From Marinococcus luteus_A (GTDB taxonomy: Bacteria; Bacillota; Bacilli; Bacillales; Marinococcaceae): a stretch of 64,000 bases of DNA. Position 1 is the stretch's first letter. Each line of letters starts with the position of its first letter. The notes beneath the pieces are model-generated. The model did no database searches. It had not been told where the DNA came from and saw only the letters and a list, made by a program, of their open reading frames with translations. Of the stretch, positions 15,576 to 23,258 are shown piece by piece. The stretch is from contig NZ_JAXRUV010000004.1 of the NCBI RefSeq assembly GCF_034497705.1, positions 196,518 to 260,517 of the forward strand, in the 5' to 3' direction. The position numbers and the translations under genes are program-made.

Positions 15576-16778
15576 ATGTATAGTCTGACACCGGTAACAT
15601 TTGACAAAACAGGACACCTTTTTGTGCCTGCCAGGCCGCATCATGTCTCTAAGCACTCAACCATTACTATCACTCTCATGGCTTCTGAAAAATGTTTGCA
15701 TTTTTCTTTTAATACAATACCGCCGGAAGGGCTATTTTACAAAAAAAAAGTTGACGCTGACGGGCGCGTGCTCCTTCCTGCCTCCTTCCGGCACTCGCTG
15801 CAGTGGGAGGAAGACACCCTGCTTGAATGGGATGAAAGTGAGGGCGGTCTTTATCTGAAAACCTATACAGCCTCCTGCGCCCTCTGCAGAAAAAAAGAAG
15901 AGTTGCTACCCGTAGGCCAGTCGTATCTGTGTCTCGACTGTCGGGAGGAAAGCTCCCATGCAGAAACAAACCGTTGGAACAGGACATTGGATCAGCTATT
16001 TTCCGATCATTTCACCTATTGCAGGAAAGCTATCACTCTTGAAGACCCCGAAGACGTTCATCAAGCACGCGTGACCGGGCGCCGGCTTCAGGCGCTTATC
16101 GATTTTCTGGGCATTCCACGTTCCAATGACGTTCGCACACGGCTAAAGCGTATCCATCGCCTTCTTGCCCCTTTAAGAGAGAGTGATGTGATAATTTCTT
16201 CTTTTCAATCGCTTCTTGACCAGACAACGGATCCCCGGCAGGAAGAAGTATTTAAGACAGTTTTGCAACTTCAGTACCACAAACAAAAAAAGCATCAGCA
16301 AGCTCTCCTTACAAATCTCCCCGAAATGATTGAAAACGCGCATATGCAGCGATGGCACTTTTTTCTTGAAAGCGAACTGCCACTGTACAGCAGATTTTTC
16401 CCCTTCAAAGATCGACTGGATAAAAAAGAAAGCAGCTATCAAAAAACTTTTCGCCGCTACGAATCTATTAAAGACCGTCATGGCTGGACACACGCCAAGA
16501 CCCTCGCCGCCTTGCACGATGTACGCCTGCAAACGAAAGAGATGCGTTATCTGTACAAATACACCAGCAGTATATACCAGTTTGATGGGAATCGTTCCGA
16601 AGAGCTGTACAAACAAATGCAGCCTCTGCTTGGTGATATTAACGACCGGCGCGACTGGCTTCGTGAAATTCATAAGAAAAAAGTAAAGACCCGCCTTTCT
16701 CAAAACGGTGTTCAAATCCTCTCTCGTATTTTTAATGAGGAAATTTATAGACTTCATAAAGAACTTGTACGCTTATGA
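15576..16778 (+). CDS. CHAD-domain protein with N-terminal AbrB-like and zinc-ribbon segments
   Basis: 400 residues. Residues about 1-90 contain 'VDADGRVLLPASFRHSLQW', resembling SpoVT/AbrB swapped-hairpin strands. Residues about 100-121 hold two CxxC pairs (CALC, CLDC) like a zinc ribbon. From about 135 to the end it is a helical CHAD domain with the conserved histidine/basic pattern 'VHQARVTGRRLQALIDFL', 'LLAPLRESDVI', 'LHDVRLQTKEMRYLYKY' and 'LLGDINDRRDWL'. CHAD domains bind inorganic polyphosphate. The front part could bind DNA, so a polyphosphate-linked regulator or granule protein is possible. No neighbour shares its strand. Confidence 0.85.
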   Translation: MYSLTPVTFDKTGHLFVPARPHHVSKHSTITITLMASEKCLHFSFNTIPPEGLFYKKKVDADGRVLLPASFRHSLQWEEDTLLEWDESEGGLYLKTYTASCALCRKKEELLPVGQSYLCLDCREESSHAETNRWNRTLDQLFSDHFTYCRKAITLEDPEDVHQARVTGRRLQALIDFLGIPRSNDVRTRLKRIHRLLAPLRESDVIISSFQSLLDQTTDPRQEEVFKTVLQLQYHKQKKHQQALLTNLPEMIENAHMQRWHFFLESELPLYSRFFPFKDRLDKKESSYQKTFRRYESIKDRHGWTHAKTLAALHDVRLQTKEMRYLYKYTSSIYQFDGNRSEELYKQMQPLLGDINDRRDWLREIHKKKVKTRLSQNGVQILSRIFNEEIYRLHKELVRL

Positions 16779-17057
16779 TAATTTTTTCTTTCTTTTTTTG
16801 TTTTCAATGTCTGCTACCTTTTCTTTTTGTTTCCGGGCAGGCAGAATCCACCGGTAGCTTCCATTCGGCTCATTTCCTTCTTCAACGTCAAAATTCTTAT
16901 ACAGGCTGAAGTATAATAAATAAAGCAGGCTCCACACATGAATTCCTTTCATCCAGCCGGTAAGCAAAGGCTGTGGAGTAAAAGCCTCTAAAATAATATC
17001 TACAGCAGCAACGAAGGCTAAAATTGCTTTAAATGATAGCATCATTAATAATATCAT
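16773..17057 (-). CDS. Small membrane protein of unknown function
   Basis: 94 residues with two likely membrane helices in the first half (about 3-24 and 38-53) and a basic, lysine-rich cytoplasmic tail ending in 'NKKRKKKLS'. I do not recognise the family. The start at 17057 has AAAGGAG nine bases upstream, which supports a real gene. Its last six bases overlap the end of the convergent CHAD gene. No terminator was seen between them. Confidence 0.7.
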   Translation of the reverse strand: MILLMMLSFKAILAFVAAVDIILEAFTPQPLLTGWMKGIHVWSLLYLLYFSLYKNFDVEEGNEPNGSYRWILPARKQKEKVADIENKKRKKKLS

Positions 17058-17127
17058 AGGCCATTACTCCTTTCTGAAAAGTTATTATACCAAGAAACCT
17101 GCTTATATTGCTCTTTTTCCATAAATA

Positions 17128-17154
17128 AAACCGGCCGAACATTCCGGCCGGTTT
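17128..17154 (-). terminator. Terminator of the 83-residue stress gene
   Basis: AAACCGGCC pairs with GGCCGGTTT, and the minus-strand continuation is TTTTATTTAT. The stem begins within the stop codon region of the gene ending at 17153. Confidence 0.82.
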
Positions 17155-17404
17155 ATTCGTTTTCCCCCTTTTCGAGCGTACCGTCTAAATGAAAGACGAC
17201 CCCTCGCTGTTCAATCTCTGTTTGGCCCATTTCAAACAACACAGTTCCAGCCTGTGGAGTGAGCCGGTCTTTTGTTTCATAATTCACGTGTACAGCACGT
17301 TCATTATTTTTTTCCACAAAATTAATCGTGTACTGAATGTTATGGCCATCGCTGCTTTTCGTAGTGTGTGTGCCTTTTTCTGGTTTGAACGTAATTTCGG
17401 TCAT
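17153..17404 (-). CDS. Small soluble protein of unknown function with a sigma-B-like promoter
   Basis: 83 residues, hydrophilic and rich in beta-strand pattern: 'MTEITFKPEKGTHTTKSSDG', 'IQYTINFVEKNNERAVHVNY', then 'GTVLFEMGQTEIEQRGVVFH'. No known domain was recognised, and there is no signal or membrane segment. The ATG has a perfect AGGGAGG site seven bases upstream. A sigma-B-type promoter (17440-17465) lies 36 bases before the start, which marks it as a general-stress gene. It has its own terminator and is monocistronic. Confidence 0.78.
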   Translation of the reverse strand: MTEITFKPEKGTHTTKSSDGHNIQYTINFVEKNNERAVHVNYETKDRLTPQAGTVLFEMGQTEIEQRGVVFHLDGTLEKGENE

Positions 17405-17439
17405 TAGAAAACCTCCCTTTTCTTACGGTCTGATTCTCT

Positions 17440-17465
17440 TTACCCGCACAGGGCTTACGTTCAAC
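17440..17465 (-). promoter_or_regulatory. Sigma-B-like promoter of the 83-residue gene
   Basis: On the minus strand GTTGAA, a 14-base spacer and GGGTAA. Compared with the Bacillus sigma-B consensus GTTTAA-N12-15-GGGTAT/A this is one mismatch in the -35 box and a perfect -10. Confidence 0.65.
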
Positions 17466-17471
17466 CTTTTA

Positions 17472-18683
17472 TTACGAAGCGATTTTCAACTTCTGACCGA
17501 TACTGAGCACGCCAGTATTAGAGATGTTATTGTCTGCAGCAATTTTTTGGACAGTAGTATTGTATCTTCCTGCAATGCTGTACAACGTATCACCTGACTT
17601 TACGGTGTACGTAGTAGACGAGGCTGGTGGAGAGGCTGTGCCTCCCCCAGGGATTTTCAACACCTGGCCGACCCTGATGACATTCGAGCTCGTTGGGATG
17701 CTATTCGCTTTTTTCAGCTCTGTTACGCTCACGTCGTTACGGTTTGCAATGCTGTAGAGCGTGTCGCCCGATTTCACAGTATACGAGCCGGATTCAGCAG
17801 GAGGCGGTGTAGTGGTCCCTTTGCCCGGGATTTTCAACACCTGGCCGACCCTGATGACATTCGAGCTCGTTGGGATGCTATTCGCTTTTTTCAGCTCTGT
17901 TACGCTCACGTCGTTACGGTTTGCAATGCTGTAGAGCGTGTCGCCCGATTTTACGGTATAAGAAGCTCCTCCGGTCGATGGCGAACCCTGGATTTGCAAT
18001 AATTCAGATACCGTCACAAACTTGTATCCTTGTGCTTTCAGCTTTGTAATCATTTCCGGCAGTGCGGCTGGCGTGCCAGGCGCTCCTGCACCTGTATGCA
18101 TTAACACGATCGAACCCGGTTCAATATTGTTTACTACTTTATTCAGCACCTGCGTTTTTGAAAGCCCTCTCCAGTCAATGGTATCGATATTCCAGTGCAG
18201 AGTATGCGTATAGCCTGCATCTCCCACTGTTTTAAGCACGGTGGAGTTGGTGGCGCCAAACGGTGCCCGAAAAATAGGTTTGGTTGATTTTCCAGTAGTA
18301 CTTTTCACGAGCGCTTCCGTATCTGCTAATTCTTTTTTCATTCTCGTGGTGGAAATGGTGGTGAAATCAGGATGGGAGTATGAATGATTACCTAGCTGGT
18401 GCCCAGCATTAGCAATATTTCTTATTGACTGTGGATGGTCTTTAGTACCAGTACCCGTCAAGAAAAACGTGGCCTTAACGTTGTGAGTGGACAGAGTTTG
18501 AAGAATTCTGGAAATGTTGGCACCGTCTGCCCCGTCGTCAAATGTCAGCGCCACTACCTTACTTGAAGTATTTCCCTTCACCACATACTTTGAACTCGCA
18601 GCATCCGCCTGAACCGGGAACGAGAAACAGGTGACAAGCAAAAACACTAAAAGAATCACGGCTTTGAACCATTTCTTACCCAT
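17472..18683 (-). CDS. Secreted polysaccharide deacetylase with three LysM repeats
   Basis: About 403 residues. A Sec signal peptide ('WFKAVILLVFLLVTCFSFP', cleavage near 'VQADA') is followed by a NodB deacetylase domain with TFDDG, the zinc motif 'HSYSHPD', 'RAPFG', 'DTIDWRG' and 'LMHTG'. Three C-terminal LysM modules of about 45 residues ('YTVKSGDTLYSIA') would bind peptidoglycan. Catalytic residues look complete, so it probably de-N-acetylates peptidoglycan or a wall polymer. The first two LysM modules are identical. ATG at 18683 follows GGGGTGA; a GTG at 18692 is an alternative. Monocistronic; an 18-base perfect palindrome lies 25 bases upstream. Confidence 0.92.
   Translation of the reverse strand: MGKKWFKAVILLVFLLVTCFSFPVQADAASSKYVVKGNTSSKVVALTFDDGADGANISRILQTLSTHNVKATFFLTGTGTKDHPQSIRNIANAGHQLGNHSYSHPDFTTISTTRMKKELADTEALVKSTTGKSTKPIFRAPFGATNSTVLKTVGDAGYTHTLHWNIDTIDWRGLSKTQVLNKVVNNIEPGSIVLMHTGAGAPGTPAALPEMITKLKAQGYKFVTVSELLQIQGSPSTGGASYTVKSGDTLYSIANRNDVSVTELKKANSIPTSSNVIRVGQVLKIPGKGTTTPPPAESGSYTVKSGDTLYSIANRNDVSVTELKKANSIPTSSNVIRVGQVLKIPGGGTASPPASSTTYTVKSGDTLYSIAGRYNTTVQKIAADNNISNTGVLSIGQKLKIAS
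17650..17774. repeat. LysM coding repeat, copy nearer the 3' end
   Basis: 125 bases identical to 17827-17951, at a period of 177 bases. Identity at third codon positions indicates a recent duplication or gene conversion. Confidence 0.9.
17827..17951. repeat. LysM coding repeat, second copy
   Basis: Direct repeat of 17650-17774; the two encode identical LysM modules, while the third module (17472-17600) has diverged. Confidence 0.9.
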
Positions 18684-18707
18684 CCTGCTCACCCCATTTA
18701 TTTATTT

Positions 18708-18725
18708 ATGCCGGTCGACCGGCAT
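18708..18725. promoter_or_regulatory. Perfect 18-base palindrome upstream of the deacetylase gene
   Basis: ATGCCGGTCGACCGGCAT reads the same on both strands and stands in an otherwise AT-rich intergenic stretch, 25 bases upstream of the deacetylase start. It is a candidate operator; the regulator is unknown. Confidence 0.5.
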
Positions 18726-18860
18726 ATGTATGAGTGAACATGCATTCATTATTTACTTTATTATACTTCTTATTCATAAATAAGTACCGTGCTATAAGAA
18801 CTATATTTATATATAAAGTACATTTTTTTAGAAATATTTCTTAATTTTAGAAATAAAAAC

Positions 18861-18888
18861 AAAAAAAAAGCCTGAAAAGACAGACTTT
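18861..18888 (-). terminator. Terminator after galE
   Basis: On the minus strand AAGTCTG pairs with CAGGCTT (one U-G pair) around a six-base loop and is followed by nine T. It lies 17 bases after the galE stop. Confidence 0.7.
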
Positions 18889-18904
18889 TTTTGAGCGTTA
18901 CTAT

Positions 18905-19918
18905 TTACACAGTCGGGTACCCTTCCGGATTATGCTTAATCCATCGCCAGGAATCTTCACACATATCCTCGACTCCTTTTTGAGCGGTCCATCCCAGTTC
19001 ATTACGCGCCTTGGCAGGGTCCGCATAACAGACAGCAATGTCCCCCGGACGCCGGTCCCGTATTTCATAAGGCACGTCCTTGCCAGATGCTTTTTCGAAG
19101 GCTTCCACCAACTCCAGTACACTGTACCCCTTTCCGGTGCCAAGATTAAACTCTCCAATCCCCGGTCCTTCCATCGATTTATGCAGAGCGCTTAAATGAC
19201 CCTTAGCAAGGTCTACAACGTGAATGTAGTCTCTTACTCCTGTGCCGTCCTTTGTTGGATAGTCATCCCCGAACACATTCAGCTGCGGAAGCTTTCCTAC
19301 TGCCACCTGCGTTATATAAGGCATCAGGTTGTTCGGTATACCGCTTGGAGACTCTCCAATGCGTCCACTTGGATGTGCACCGATGGGATTAAAATACCGG
19401 AGAATGGAAATACTCCATTCGCGATCGGATACGTAAAGATCCCGGAGAATATCTTCAATCATCAGTTTTGAATTGCCATAGGGATTCGTCGCCTGCAGCT
19501 CAAAGTCCTCCGTAATTGGATTTGTTCTCGGTGTACCGTACACAGTAGCCGAAGACGAAAAAATCATCTTTTTCACATCATATTTTTTCATTGTTTCAAA
19601 AAGGATAATACTGCCAGTAATATTGTTGTGGTAGTATTTGAGCGGGATTTCCACAGACTCCCCAACCGCCTTCAGTCCTGCGAGGTGAATAACTGCTTCA
19701 ATATCAAATCTTTCAAATATGCTCGCCATTCCTTCACGGTCCAGCAGGTCCACATTGAAATATTCAAGACTTTTTCCTGTGATTTCTTCCACCCGCTCCA
19801 GAGAAACGGAGCGGCTGTTGGAAAAATTATCAATAACTACTACTTCGTGACCTTCCTCCAGCAGTTCTACACAAATATGGCTTCCTATATATCCTGCACC
19901 ACCGGTTACCAGTATCAT
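18905..19918 (-). CDS. galE: UDP-glucose/UDP-GlcNAc 4-epimerase
   Basis: 337 residues, full-length extended SDR. The NAD motif is TGGAGYIGSH at residues 5-14, and the catalytic Ser and Tyr/Lys lie in 'IFSSSATVYG' and 'NPYGNSKLMIED'. 'RYFNPIGAHPSG' and 'GTGVRDYIHVVDLAKGH' are GalE signatures. It interconverts UDP-Glc/UDP-Gal and, in many Gram-positives, UDP-GlcNAc/UDP-GalNAc. Beside pel genes the likely job is to make UDP-GalNAc for the Pel polymer, as reported for the Bacillus cereus locus. It has a GGGGGGAG site and follows the GH114-type gene by 110 bases, probably in one transcript. Confidence 0.95.
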   Translation of the reverse strand: MILVTGGAGYIGSHICVELLEEGHEVVVIDNFSNSRSVSLERVEEITGKSLEYFNVDLLDREGMASIFERFDIEAVIHLAGLKAVGESVEIPLKYYHNNITGSIILFETMKKYDVKKMIFSSSATVYGTPRTNPITEDFELQATNPYGNSKLMIEDILRDLYVSDREWSISILRYFNPIGAHPSGRIGESPSGIPNNLMPYITQVAVGKLPQLNVFGDDYPTKDGTGVRDYIHVVDLAKGHLSALHKSMEGPGIGEFNLGTGKGYSVLELVEAFEKASGKDVPYEIRDRRPGDIAVCYADPAKARNELGWTAQKGVEDMCEDSWRWIKHNPEGYPTV

Positions 19919-20028
19919 CGCTGATCTCCCCCCAAAATTTGGTTATTTATTATTTCCAAACTACATCATTTTCTTTTTAATAACAATACTATTGTCTGTA
20001 AAGTTCTTTAATGCTTTGTTTTCCTGCC

Positions 20029-20883
20029 CTACTCCCAGACATTATATCCACGCGGGGAATGAAAATGGCAGAACCCTTTAGATTCTGCGTACTTCCGGCT
20101 TTCTTCCTCTTCACGCTCAGAAACCGTCAGTACTTGAATTTTGTGTTTTTTCCGCAGCTTTTTTAATTTGGCAATTTTCTGCTGCGCCCATTCATCTCCT
20201 GCAATTTCTGAATACTCAAACCCTTCCCACATAATAGCGTTTACAAACGGATACGTAACAGCGCTGAGCGTATCAAATCCCCAATTTTGAATGATGGCAA
20301 GGTGCGGATGCTTCTCTTTAATGCTTTGCATAAACACAGCCATCGCGGCACGCTGTGTACGTAGTATTTCAGATTCGTTTTCATGTTCGTCATCGATGTT
20401 TCCCACCGTGTCTAAAAATACACCGTCACACCCTTTGGCGTAAATCTGCTTTGTGACTTCACTCAAAAGGACTTGCCGGTAATGCTCTTCGTCTATATTC
20501 ATAAGGTAGGAATCCCACTGTTTATAATATACGCGGCTTCCACGACGGTGAAAAAAATCTTTTTCCTCCATCTGTGTATACAAAGCCTCATTCCATCGAT
20601 CCGCTTCCATTGCATTAATATAACCGTAAACTTTCGTTCCCACCTGTTGGATGGCTTTTACCTGCTTTCTGGAATAATACACCGGTTCAATAATTACCAC
20701 ATCATAATTTTTCATTTCCCTGAGTATGTTTTTATTTGGGGAATCGTAAAAAATTTTGTAATTTTTCATTTTCGCCAGCGGGAAAGTACCGTGAGAAGCG
20801 GGTTTCAGATTCGTTAGAAAAGACTTATAAAAAAATAGAGAAAAATTTGTAACAAAAATCATTTTTTGTGAGATAATACCCAT
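20029..20883 (-). CDS. GH114/TM1410-type glycoside hydrolase (PelA hydrolase-like), membrane-anchored
   Basis: 284 residues. Residues about 39-284 form a TIM-barrel of the endo-alpha-1,4-polygalactosaminidase family ('NYDVVIIEPVYYSRKQV', 'VYGYINAMEADRWN', 'CDGVFLDTVGNID', 'HLAIIQNWGF'). The Asp in FLDT and the acidic strand ends are the likely catalytic residues. This corresponds to the hydrolase half of Pseudomonas PelA. The start at 20883 has a perfect AAGGAGGAG site. The extra N-terminus includes a hydrophobic stretch (about 8-24) that may anchor or export it; an ATG at 20769 would give the barrel alone but lacks a good site. It is divergent from pelD and upstream of galE. Confidence 0.88.
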   Translation of the reverse strand: MGIISQKMIFVTNFSLFFYKSFLTNLKPASHGTFPLAKMKNYKIFYDSPNKNILREMKNYDVVIIEPVYYSRKQVKAIQQVGTKVYGYINAMEADRWNEALYTQMEEKDFFHRRGSRVYYKQWDSYLMNIDEEHYRQVLLSEVTKQIYAKGCDGVFLDTVGNIDDEHENESEILRTQRAAMAVFMQSIKEKHPHLAIIQNWGFDTLSAVTYPFVNAIMWEGFEYSEIAGDEWAQQKIAKLKKLRKKHKIQVLTVSEREEEESRKYAESKGFCHFHSPRGYNVWE

Positions 20884-21097
20884 AATGCTCCTCCTTATAG
20901 ATAGTAAATAAGCTTTGAAGCACAGAATTAGGACCGGTCCTTTTTAAGTGCAGGGATTTATGAACCATGCCATTGCACCCTCAGCATCACGGTTTCAATT
21001 CCTTTGTAAGTATAAAGTTTCACTAATCTTACTCGGACGGTGCAGCAATAGCAATACGGTACATAAATCTAATATAACTTTTTGAAGAGGTGATGGG
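20884..21097. promoter_or_regulatory. Divergent regulatory region of the pel locus, with a 12-base palindrome
   Basis: This 214-base gap must hold the promoters for GH114-galE (minus) and pelDEAFG (plus). A perfect palindrome AGGACCGGTCCT lies at 20930-20941, nearer the minus-strand gene. Several AT-rich -10-like stretches are present, but I cannot assign a promoter with confidence. Confidence 0.45.
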
Positions 21098-22333
21098 ATG
21101 ATTTACACGCAGAAAAATGTGTGGAGAAAAGTTGTGGAGCTGCTCGTTGTCGTTCTTGTACTAGGGATCATCGACCAGGTATTCCAGCTGGGAATGCTTG
21201 ATTGGACACTTAACCCATTTTTGTTTGTTATTTTGTTTTTCTCTCTGCGGTATGGCATTAATATTGCCATTATGAGCTTTTTCACCACCCTTGTGTATCA
21301 CGTTATTGCCACATTTACAGCAGGAGATGACCTGTTCCTTCTGTTTTATGACACCGGAGACTATCTTTATTTACTGTTTTCCCTGCTTCTCGCTGTTATA
21401 TGCGGCCTTTACAGCTCATCCTACCGGGAACGCTATGAAAGCCTTACGTACACCCAGAATGAATTGAAAGATGATAATAAAGAACTGACCAGAACTATTA
21501 AAGAACTCGAGGATTCCCAGCGGGTTATGCAGGAAAAAGTACTGGACTCCGAGCATACTCTCGCCCAGATTTACCAGGTCGGCATTAAGCTCGATCAGCC
21601 TACGCCGGAGCTTGTGCGAAATGAGGCGATCGCAATTATCGCAGATTTATTTAAAGCTAATGACATTGCGATTTATCATGTAGATTCGTCGAAAAGATCC
21701 CTTCGGCTGAGAGTACGCCAGGGAAGTTCACAGACACTGCCGCAAACCGTATTTTTAAGCGAAGAATCATCCTTTTACCAGCGCTTGTTCACGGAAAAGG
21801 CAATCACGCTGCGAAACGTCAAAGACGAAAAAAATGCCCCGGTAATTGCAGGGCCTATCGTTTATAACGAAGAAATCCAGGAAGTACTGATTATCGACCA
21901 GCTCGACTTCTCCCGTCTTACTACTCATGAAATCCAAATCATGTCCTTTGTGCTTGACTGGATTTCCAACCGTATTGAAAGAGCACGTGAATGGCAGGCC
22001 AAAGATGAAGAGAAACAAATGCTTCCCGGAACAAACGTCTACTATAAAGATGCCTTTGATGCTCATGTGGCCCAGCAGGAGGTGCGCCAGGAAGAGTACG
22101 GCGTTCCTTACAGCACAGTAGCCATTCAGTTTGACCGCTTTGAGGGGATGTCTGTTGCTGAAGCTGAAGTTATTTTAAGGACCTACCTGCGTGAAATAGA
22201 TATTATCGGCTTTGATGCCAGACAGAGTATTCTCTACTTCCTCCTGCCCGGTACCGATGCTGAAAACGCTCAAGTGGTCGAAAAACGAATCAAAAAAGCC
22301 TTAAAAGAAAAAGGAGGCACTCATGCTGGGTAA
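21098..22333 (+). CDS. pelD: PelD-like c-di-GMP receptor of the Pel synthase complex
   Basis: 411 residues. Four N-terminal membrane helices (about 12-27, 39-51, 53-72, 86-105), a coiled coil (about 112-155), a GAF domain (about 160-290) and a degenerate GGDEF domain (about 310-405). The GGDEF signature is replaced by ARQSI, so no cyclase activity is expected. The inhibitory-site motif RxxD is kept as REID at 365-368, spaced as in true GGDEF proteins and close to the position reported for Pseudomonas PelD. It should bind c-di-GMP and switch on polymerisation by PelF. A GAAGAGGTG site precedes the ATG. First gene of the pel operon. Confidence 0.9.
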   Translation: MIYTQKNVWRKVVELLVVVLVLGIIDQVFQLGMLDWTLNPFLFVILFFSLRYGINIAIMSFFTTLVYHVIATFTAGDDLFLLFYDTGDYLYLLFSLLLAVICGLYSSSYRERYESLTYTQNELKDDNKELTRTIKELEDSQRVMQEKVLDSEHTLAQIYQVGIKLDQPTPELVRNEAIAIIADLFKANDIAIYHVDSSKRSLRLRVRQGSSQTLPQTVFLSEESSFYQRLFTEKAITLRNVKDEKNAPVIAGPIVYNEEIQEVLIIDQLDFSRLTTHEIQIMSFVLDWISNRIERAREWQAKDEEKQMLPGTNVYYKDAFDAHVAQQEVRQEEYGVPYSTVAIQFDRFEGMSVAEAEVILRTYLREIDIIGFDARQSILYFLLPGTDAENAQVVEKRIKKALKEKGGTHAG

Positions 22334-23258
22334 CCTTATACAGCCAACGATACTCGTTATTCTTTTTTACATCGTTCACGCCTGTATTTTATTTGCTGCG
22401 GCGAAGGCCGCGAAAAAAAGACTACAGCCGGATCAGTACGGAGCCGTTATCTGGATTGTGCTGATCAGCTGCTTTCTTCCTTTGATTGGGGAGGCTTTCG
22501 GTCTTCTTGCCTGGTGGGCTTCCAGGCGGGTAGATTCAAACAAAATTGTCTCTGATTATACAGAATACGTGAAGTTTCAGCCGATTAACCTGGAGCATCT
22601 TCGCTATGAAGCTAAAGACAATAAAAACCTCACCCCCTTGATGGAGGCATTTACAAACGATAACCAGCCGGACCGCAAAAGCTTAATGCTGAAGCTGATC
22701 AACTCCAACATTTCGGACAAAGGGAAGTATCTGAATCTCGGACTCAACAACGATGATTCAGAGACCGTCCACTATGCTGCGACGACCATGAATCTGCTTG
22801 TCGACCGCTATGAAAAAAGTCTTGAGACAGCAAAAACAGAGCATGAGCACTTTCACAGCGAAGAGACTCTCAGCAGATTGATGGGAGTCTACCGGGGCTA
22901 CCTTGACAGCCGCCTGCTTGACGATCATTCACAGGAGCATCTGCGCTATGTGTTTCTTCAATTCTTAGAGCAGGCAGCCAAAGACTTCCCGGATCATATG
23001 GAGGTTTTCAACCAGCTTGGGGACATCTATCTGCAGCTTAATTCCCCGACACAGGCCGTCAACACGTACATGTATATGCTTCAGGCTTTCCCGGATGAAG
23101 CCGATGGTTATTTAAACTTAATCGAATACTACTATAACCAAAAAGACTGGACCGGGATAGAGCACGTCCTTTCCCAAATGCATCAACATGTAGCTACAGA
23201 AAAAATACCAGAAAACCGCCAGTATATTGTCCGGCAGATGGGAGGGGTCGTTTCATGA
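22323..23258 (+). CDS. pelE: PelE-like membrane protein with TPR-type repeats
   Basis: 311 residues. Two membrane helices (about 7-26 and 42-64) are followed by a cytoplasmic helical region. Its C-terminal third has TPR spacing ('FNQLGDIYLQLNSPTQAVNT', 'ADGYLNLIEYYYNQ'). PelE in Pseudomonas joins PelD, PelF and PelG in the inner-membrane synthase and helps to recruit PelF. The ATG lies inside the last codons of pelD, an 11-base overlap, so the pair is translationally coupled. It ends with an ATGA overlap into the deacetylase gene. Confidence 0.87.
   Translation: MLGNLIQPTILVILFYIVHACILFAAAKAAKKRLQPDQYGAVIWIVLISCFLPLIGEAFGLLAWWASRRVDSNKIVSDYTEYVKFQPINLEHLRYEAKDNKNLTPLMEAFTNDNQPDRKSLMLKLINSNISDKGKYLNLGLNNDDSETVHYAATTMNLLVDRYEKSLETAKTEHEHFHSEETLSRLMGVYRGYLDSRLLDDHSQEHLRYVFLQFLEQAAKDFPDHMEVFNQLGDIYLQLNSPTQAVNTYMYMLQAFPDEADGYLNLIEYYYNQKDWTGIEHVLSQMHQHVATEKIPENRQYIVRQMGGVVS

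Noticed and set aside
16173..16757. 194-codon minus-strand open frame
   Set aside because: Antisense to the CHAD domain, whose conserved histidine/arginine pattern is clear.
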